Origin: Siphonodentalium dalli
Lineage: Eukaryota > Mollusca > Scaphopoda > Gadilida > Siphonodentaliidae
Direction: 5' to 3'
NCBI GenBank assembly: GCA_032622095.1
Contig: CP136062.1
Span: 141,068,351 to 141,132,350 of the forward strand
DNA length: 64,000 nt
This document shows, one piece after another, positions 57,190 to 64,000 of this stretch. Made by a program: the position numbers and the translations under genes. Each line of letters opens with the position of its first letter. Position 1 is the stretch's first letter. The notes under the pieces are model-generated. The model worked only from the letters and a program-made list of their open reading frames with translations. It did no database searches and was not told the origin of the DNA.

Positions 57190-58680
57190 GCATTTGTAGA
57201 ATGAGGTTCCCAGAGGGTGAATTTAGTGACGCTATCCTACACAGCAGGCTAGCATAACCAAATACACTCTCTGAGAACCTTATTCCGCTTAGGCCTCATC
57301 TTCTGGGAAGTATCTAGAGTCTCAAGATCTCATTCTGCTTAGGCCTCATCTTCTGGGAAGTATCTATAGTATCAAATTTACATTGTTGTTAGTTAAATTT
57401 CCCTTCTAGGAAGTTTCTGTATCCCTTAATTTGCAGAAGATAAAATTCATAATTGAGGTGCCCAATGGGTGAACATCACCAATTTCAACTGGGGAACTTC
57501 AATCTTATTCTAGGTCTTCCATAGCAGTTGAGGGCCTTATCAGAATGAGGTCCCCAGAGGGTGAATTTAGTGATACTAGCCCGCTGTGCAGGATACCCTC
57601 ACTAAATTCACCCTCTGGGTACCTCATTCTGCAAATAACAGACAGACTATTTCAAAGCTTGATTCAAGGCTAGCATCACCAAATTCACCATTTGGGGACC
57701 TCATTCTGCTTAGGCCTCATCTTCTGGGAAGTATCTATAGTATCAAATTTACATTGTTGTTAGTTAAATTTCCCTTCTAGGAAGTTTCTGTATCCCTTAA
57801 TTTGCAGAAGATAAAATTCATGATTGAGGTGCCCTATGGGTGAACATCACCAATTTCAACTGGGGAACTTCAATCTTATTCTAGGTCTTCAATAGCAGTT
57901 GAGGGCCTTATCAGAATGAGGTCCCCAGAGGGTGAATTTAGTGATACTAGCCCGCTGTGCAGGATAGCCTCACTAAATTCACCCTCTGGGTACCTCATTC
58001 TGCAAATAACAGACAGACTATTTAAAAGATTGAGTCAAGGCTAGCATCACCAAATTCCACCATTTGGGGACCTCATTCTGCTTAGGCCTCATCTTCTGGG
58101 AAGTATCTATAGTATCAAATTTACATTGTTGTTAGTTAAATTTCCCTTCTAGGAAGTTTCTATATCCCCTAATTTGCAGAAGATAAAATTCATAATTGAG
58201 GGGCCCAATGGGTGAACATCACCAACTTCAACTGAGGAAATTCAATTTTATTCTAGGTCTTCCATAGCAGTTGAGGACTTTATCAGAATGAGGTCCCCAG
58301 AGGGTGAATTTAGCGTCACTAAATTCACCCTCTGGGGACCTCACTCTGCAAATGACAGACACACTATCACACTATTTCAAGGCTTGTTGTATAATACATT
58401 GTGTTGCTTGAGGCCAGGCATACACAATGTAGGAACAGACACGCTTTTTGTGATGCTATCCGGCACAGCAGTCTAGTATCACCAAATTCACCCTCTGGCG
58501 ACCTCATTCTGCTTAGGCCTCATCTTCTGGGAAGTATCTATAGTATCAAATTTACATTGTTGTTAGTTAAATTTCCCTTCTAGGAAGTTTCTATATCCCC
58601 TAATTTGCAGAAGATAAAATTCATAAATGAGGTGCCCAATGGGTGAATATCACCAACTTCAACTGGGGAACTTAATTTTT
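57190..58680. repeat. Tandem array of ~370-bp units with internal inverted motif
   Basis: Four units share gaatgaggtccccagagggt, catcttctgggaagtatcta, ttgcagaagataaaattcat and ggtgaacatcaccaatttca. The first motif recurs at about 57200, 57547, 57914 and 58287. In each unit the motif is followed within about 70 bp by its complement (caccctctgggtacctcatt), giving a hairpin. A single diverged unit lies at 51415-51740. Confidence 0.88.
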
Positions 58681-58989
58681 ATCCTTATCAGATTTGTGAA
58701 AATGGGATCACAAAGTCAAATAAGGGCAGAGCAAGAGACTTAACTATTTCACTACATAGTAATTCTTAAAATATGTTTGCAAGAACTAGTTGGCTTATAT
58801 AGAATGGAATGTTCTTCCTTGACTGCAATTCAGATTTTTTTAATGGGGTCACCTGGTCAAATAGGGGCCAAGCGAAGGACAGTTTCCCTCTTAATATGCT
58901 TCCTTCACAAGGACCATCAGGTCTATTTGACTGATATTTATGATATGTATGAAGGGTTCTTTGGTGTCAGGGATTCAAATTTATTCAGA

Positions 58990-59380
58990 TAGTCTAGTCG
59001 TAATTCTCAGAAAAGACATTTCTAGAAGCATTTCCGCGGAAAAGTGTCAAACCAACTTTTTTACCATAATTTGAAGGTGCCGAACACGAATAGACTGCCT
59101 GTCGCCCGATTGGATGAACATATGGTTCAATAAAAGGCTTTTAAAATCTTCGTGTTTTCTTGGCTGGAGGGTTGTTGATACGGCACCGTACAACGTCATA
59201 TGAAATCACGTAACTGGCCTTGAACATACTCAAACTTATATACTCCTCGCGGAACGTTCAAAGCCGAGTTGTATCATTATACTATCATCACAGTAATAAT
59301 TCTGAAACATTAACATCATATTAATCAGACATTGCTGTTTTGTATATTTATCGACGATTCTCGTAAGAATTCGCTTATAG
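58990..59380. other. Spacer, no gene recognised
   Basis: No exon or terminus is recognised. It leads into the diverged foldback element. Confidence 0.4.
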
Positions 59381-59384
59381 TCAG

Positions 59385-62300
59385 GGAGCCAATAGGGGTA
59401 CCCTTGCACCCGCCCCATGTGACTTAACTTCACCCCACTCATTTTGTTCCTTATTATGTCCTTCAACTTTTAAGCAATGTTAATAAGAAAAAAAAGTGGC
59501 CGTGTAGACTTCAGACAAGATGGCGTCCATCCTGGCCGCCATTTTTCAGATCAGACCCTAAGTCAGTTTTATGCAAATTATAGCGGGAAAATCTAGTAAA
59601 ATGTATACAAATGTATATATTTTCGTGAAGCTAAGACATAATGACACTTTTTTGGCGCAAAATTGAAACTCACCCTCCAAGATGGCCGCCAAAATGGCCG
59701 CCGGAAGTTGAAAATATGACGTTTGTTTTTCCACAAATATCTTCTAGATCAGTTCATATTGTTTGGAACTGGTTGAGTAATATGACTTTATTTTGTGTTT
59801 TGTATATTAACTGATAATTGGAGCGGCGTGTATGAATACAGTATACAGCTAATTGCTGAATTGTCATGTGTGAGGTGTATATGCAAGTACGGAAGGTATA
59901 AGTGGCCGTGTGTGTGGGTATTCGTATATCTGGAAGGGCTCACCATTGGTGAGGTGTATATGTATACCTGGATTGACCCTATGGTCATGGGTATGGCGAA
60001 TATGTATACATGTAGTGGCTGTATGGTCCATAGTGAGATGAATATGTATGCACTGAGTGAATGTATGATCGTGAATGTGGTGCATATGTATACATAGAGT
60101 GACTATATGGTCATGTGCCAGGTGTAGGAGTACACCTGGTGTTCATGCATGTTGAATCATGGCTGTATCGTCATTTGTGGTATGTATGGGTATAACCAAG
60201 TATGGCTGTATGGTCAGGTGTACGTGTATAAAGTGGGTGACTATATTGTCATTTGTGTGGTGTTTATGTACATATGGAGTGACTGAGGTAATGGGTGGGT
60301 TGTACATGTGTACCTTGGGTGGCTATCGCTTTCCACAATAACTCAATTATATGTTAATCAATAGAGAGGTCATGTCAGAGAGTTCTCCATCTTTATGGTG
60401 TTTATGCACATGGAGGAAACGTTAAACGTGGAAAGCGTTAGCCACCCATTATCACACAGTCATTCCATATATACATAAACACCACATACACAACAATATA
60501 GTGACCCAATGTTTAAATGTACACCTGACCCATTACCACGGATGACCATACATCCATGAGTCACAATGGAGGCCCACCGGGTATACTCCTCAACATGACC
60601 CATAACCATATAGTCACTCCGTGTATACCCATGCATTCACCTCACGATTGGCCATACGATAATCCCCTGTATACCTATTCTCCACACAGATGGTCAAATA
60701 GACATTCAGTATATACATCAACACCACAACAATGACCATAGAGTCACTCCAGGTATACATATGCACCTCACCAATGGCCATATAGCCACTCGCTTCATAC
60801 ACATACCCTCACCCATGCCATCTGGTATACTCCTTCACCTGACATATGTCCATATAGTCACCCCGTGTGTACCTATTCAAAACATTCATACATGATCATG
60901 GTCAATCCTTGTATACATATTCACCTCATTATTGGCCATGTCACTCCATGTATCCCTATGTGTCGCACCATAGCCGAATAGCGACACAAGATATACTAAT
61001 ACACCCCAGCTATGTCAGAAAAATCACTCCATGTATGCATATGCACCTCACACATGGCCATATAGCCACTCGCTATATACACATACCCCTCGCCCATGAC
61101 CATATAGCAACACGTGTGTATGCCCGTATAACTTACACATGACCATACCGCCACGAGTCACCAAGCAGGAACACCAGGTATACTCATACACCTGACACAT
61201 GACCGTTTAGTCACTCCATGTATAGATATTCATTACATTTATGATCATACAGTCATTCCTTGTATACCTATATGTACTCATATCACCATTGACCATACAG
61301 TCACTACATGTATACCTATTCCACACACATAGTCATATAACCACTCGATATATACATATGCAGCCCACCCTAGACCATAGTCACTCCATGTATACATATA
61401 CACCTCACCAACAGCTATTCAGCCCTTCCAGATATACAAAAAACCTGCACACACGACCACCCATACCTTCCATACTTGCTTATACACCTCACACATGACA
61501 ATTCAGCAACTCACTGTATAATCATACACGTCATCCATGATCATACAGCTAATCCCTATACACCCACCAATGATAATACATCCACGAGATATATAAATAT
61601 ATACCACAAGGACACTCCTATATACCCACACGCTCGATAATGTCCACCCAGCTTACTCCATGTATGCATATACACTTCAATCATGACAGTCATTCTATGT
61701 ATACCTATACATATTACCCGTAACCATAAAATAACTCCCTATTTATCCACACACCCCACCCATGATCATACAGACAACACATGTACATCCAACCCATGAC
61801 CCTACAGTCACTCCATATATACATAATCAACACACAGATGACCATGTAACTATATTCATTATTTCATACATCACATCAATGTCCATACAGGCACATCGGG
61901 TGCACCCGTACTGGATATACACAACCATACAACATACAGTCACTCCATTCATACCGATTCACCTCACACATGACCATGACCTCTCCCTGTATACCTATAC
62001 ATCTTACAATGGACAACCCACAAATAACCATATAGTCACTCCTTGTGTACCTATTCACATCATTCATGACATACAATAACTCCCTGTATACCTATTCACC
62101 TCAACTATGATCATAGAGTAACCCACTGACTACCATTTTGGCATCCACCCTGCATCCAGTTGATATTTTTTGTTACCATAATGGACCAGAATAGCCAAAG
62201 ATTATGGTTCATCTCGGTTCCGTCTCAACGTTCCGCCCATTTCCATTCAATAATATGGCCAGAATCACAAAAGAGCTTCTCGGCAAAATTTCATACTTTA

Positions 62301-63150
62301 AAATGAATTTGTCATGCCCCATACGGAACTGGGACAACCAGAATAGAACATATAGTTGTCAGTTAATTAACTAACACGTATAATAACCAAGTGAGTCACA
62401 ATTTACTACCTTTTCGGATAACACAGAGAATAATGTTCAGGATATATGTAAAACAAAACTTTTTACAAATTTGGTTGCCATTTTGGAAGCCATCTTGAGT
62501 AATTTGGTCTATAGATACCTTAGTGTGACACATTTAAGATAGACCAAAACAATAAACACATTTGAATCCAGAGACAGTTACATTTTACCAATGATAGTTG
62601 CATTTTACTTGAAAAAATGGTCTATACCTGAAAAGTTAATTTTTGCCGATATTTATGTCCAGTTTTTGAGAGAAAAGTCCAATATTTTTGGTGATGTCAG
62701 TGGTAACAATAGTAACAATTAACCATGGTGCATCAGATATGTCAGTATTCAATGTATAGGAGGCAGTTTTATACATCAACCACAACTTGTAAGCGATTGC
62801 AGGACACGCTGGGGCAATATTTACCATTTTCCATATTTTGGCGGTCATTTTGGCAGCCATTTTGAGCCAAAGTAAGAATTTTGGTTCCAATGAGTTGGAA
62901 TATTCATAGGTAATGATATGCCTCACTTACATTACAAAGTTCTGTTCATTTCTTGTTGAAATATGACTAAAATCCCAATTGTGATTTTTTTGTGAAATTT
63001 TATGACGTGTTCCAATAATTGCATATTTAATTGCTCCAATGATCAGTTAATATACAAAACACAATATAAAGTCACATTACTCAAGCAGTTCCAAACGGCA
63101 TGAACTGGTCTAGAAGATATTTGTGAAAAAACGTCATATTTTCAACTTAA
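59385..63150. mobile_element. Diverged relative of the giant foldback element with minisatellite core
   Basis: 59425-59545 (acttaacttcaccccactca, aaagtggccg, agacaagatggcgtccatc) matches the outer arm of the giant element at about 10540-10640. Then 59690-59815 (gttgaaaatatgacgtttg, atatcttctagatcagttca, ttgtatattaactgat) is mirrored at 63010-63148. Between the inner arms lie the 43-bp minisatellite (59816-62115) and further ggcggtcattttggcagcc-type cores (62460-62875). The outer right arm is missing, so the copy is truncated or rearranged on that side. Confidence 0.72.
59816..62115. repeat. Head-to-head ~43-bp minisatellite array
   Basis: From 59816 to about 60340 units read gaggtgtatatgtatacctg gagtgac-tatggtcatg; tgtata-c blocks recur at about 59961, 60003, 60046 and 60089 (period about 43). 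From about 60440 to 62115 the units are the reverse complement (catgaccatatagtcactcc, atgtatacatatacacctca). The switch lies at about 60340-60440, where a short unrelated stretch occurs. Roughly 50 degenerate units in total. Frames across it are repeat artefacts. Confidence 0.9.
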
Positions 63151-64000
63151 TCCTGATTCACAGAACTTTCAACCGGGTGTGATTTCATGAAGAGCGTTCA
63201 TTTATTAAATAACATACTTGTCCATATATGTATAGCAGATGATGAGATAGTTATGACAGAAAGGTCACGAGGGGTGATTCAAATAACAAAGTATTCCCAT
63301 GTTCATGAGATATGTATAACGAGTGTGATATATGTCTCGATATTGACTTTCTGTATTTTCGCGGCAATAAAAACAGTATGTGACTTTAAGTTGATTTTAT
63401 GGGTGAAATATGGGTCACAGGCAGCGACAGGCACCCTCATTGGATTCAGCATACTTGAATTATGCTAGAAAACTTAGTTTCATGCTTTTCCCCAAAAATG
63501 CCTCTAGGTTTCTAGTATTCCACAAATGTAGCTTTTCCGACCAGACTAAGATGGGGTCACCCGGTTAAATAGGGTGGGACCAGGGACATAACTATATGTC
63601 TCTTATAGTAATTCTTAAAATGTCTTCTCAAGGGATTTTGGACTATTTAGCTTACATATAGTATGGAGGAATCAGGAAGATCCTTTAGTGACTGAGATAC
63701 AGATTTGTTAAAATGAGGTCAACCTGTCAAGAAATGGCAGTCTATGGGGAGTTAACACTTTTGTGTCCAATAAAATCATAGAAATACCAAATTCATTAAA
63801 ACATCTACCTTGGAACCACCTGACTGATTGGTCTGACATACATGTATTGTGTTTTGGGTCCATGGATAATTGGGCTTCAAACATGTTTAAATGGTTTTAG
63901 AAAAAGGCGCTTGTGAGATTGGAAATTTCCAACAATTGAGAAAGTTTGAGGTGTCGGTTGTGAAATTCCAACCTAAGACTTGGGAGTCTGGATCCCGGTC
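63151..64000. other. No gene recognised; repeat fragment at 63540-63740
   Basis: 63540-63740 carries diverged units of the repeat seen at 55960-56830 (ggtcacccggttaaataggg, accagggacataacta). A frame at 63187-63468 (+) has a hydrophobic stretch but no recognised family. The rest shows nothing I can support. Confidence 0.45.

Noticed and set aside
61762-62079. 105-codon ORF in the minisatellite
   Set aside because: Repetitive HDH/YIHI peptides come straight from the 43-bp unit.

Overview
This window is non-coding-rich eukaryotic DNA, most likely from a marine invertebrate and probably a bivalve mollusc. Four things point there: AT-rich composition; introns with standard GT/AG borders; several families of foldback and terminal-inverted-repeat (TIR) transposons with 150-200 bp internal tandem repeats; and the GTCCGTCCGTCC / 'caaatgaggtcact' repeat block near 56 kb, which I associate from memory with mollusc genomes. 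There is no operon structure, no bacterial gene and no recognisable tRNA or rRNA.

Only one host gene is recognised with confidence. Three consecutive exons of SS18 (SYT, a subunit of the BAF/SWI-SNF chromatin remodelling complex) lie on the + strand at 52.7-54.8 kb. They encode most of the SNH domain and the start of the Q/P/M-rich tail, and the three exon phases agree with each other. The first coding exon and the remaining tail exons were not found and probably lie outside the window. Weaker coding candidates are a C2H2-finger-like ORF (2.0-2.3 kb, -), a possible first exon (9.9-10.0 kb, -), degenerate coding-like segments (23.5-24.5 kb, -) and a 75-codon ORF (36.0-36.25 kb, +).

Layout: 0-2 kb, low-complexity AT-rich DNA with an 11-bp tandem repeat. 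2.4-7.9 kb, a dead LINE (APE endonuclease plus reverse transcriptase) broken by a TTAA-flanked MITE and by a 2.2 kb insertion. 10.5-16.6 kb, copy 1 of an approximately 5 kb, almost entirely palindromic foldback element, containing a 1.08 kb insertion. 16.9-19.3 kb, a TIR element containing an element that contains a third. 22-24.4 kb, small palindromic MITEs. 24.7-32.4 kb, a ~190-bp satellite cut up by at least five elements. 34.3-35.7 kb, a ~210-bp repeat array with a TTAA MITE inside it. 37.8-48.8 kb, a TA-flanked TIR element split by copy 2 of the giant foldback element, which itself carries four nested insertions. 48.8-49.6 kb, a fragment of a second LINE on the - strand. 52-55 kb, SS18 with MITEs in its introns. 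55.9-58.7 kb, two tandem-repeat blocks. 59.4-63.15 kb, a diverged relative of the giant foldback element whose centre is a head-to-head 43-bp minisatellite.

The main result is the giant foldback family: two copies in opposite orientation about 30 kb apart, with ~2.2 kb arms, a ~0.55 kb unique loop, and ~172-bp arm repeats built on inverted AAGATGGCGGCC motifs. Nested insertions with clean target-site duplications let the order of events be read directly from the sequence. All alignments were made by eye, so identities and some boundaries are approximate.
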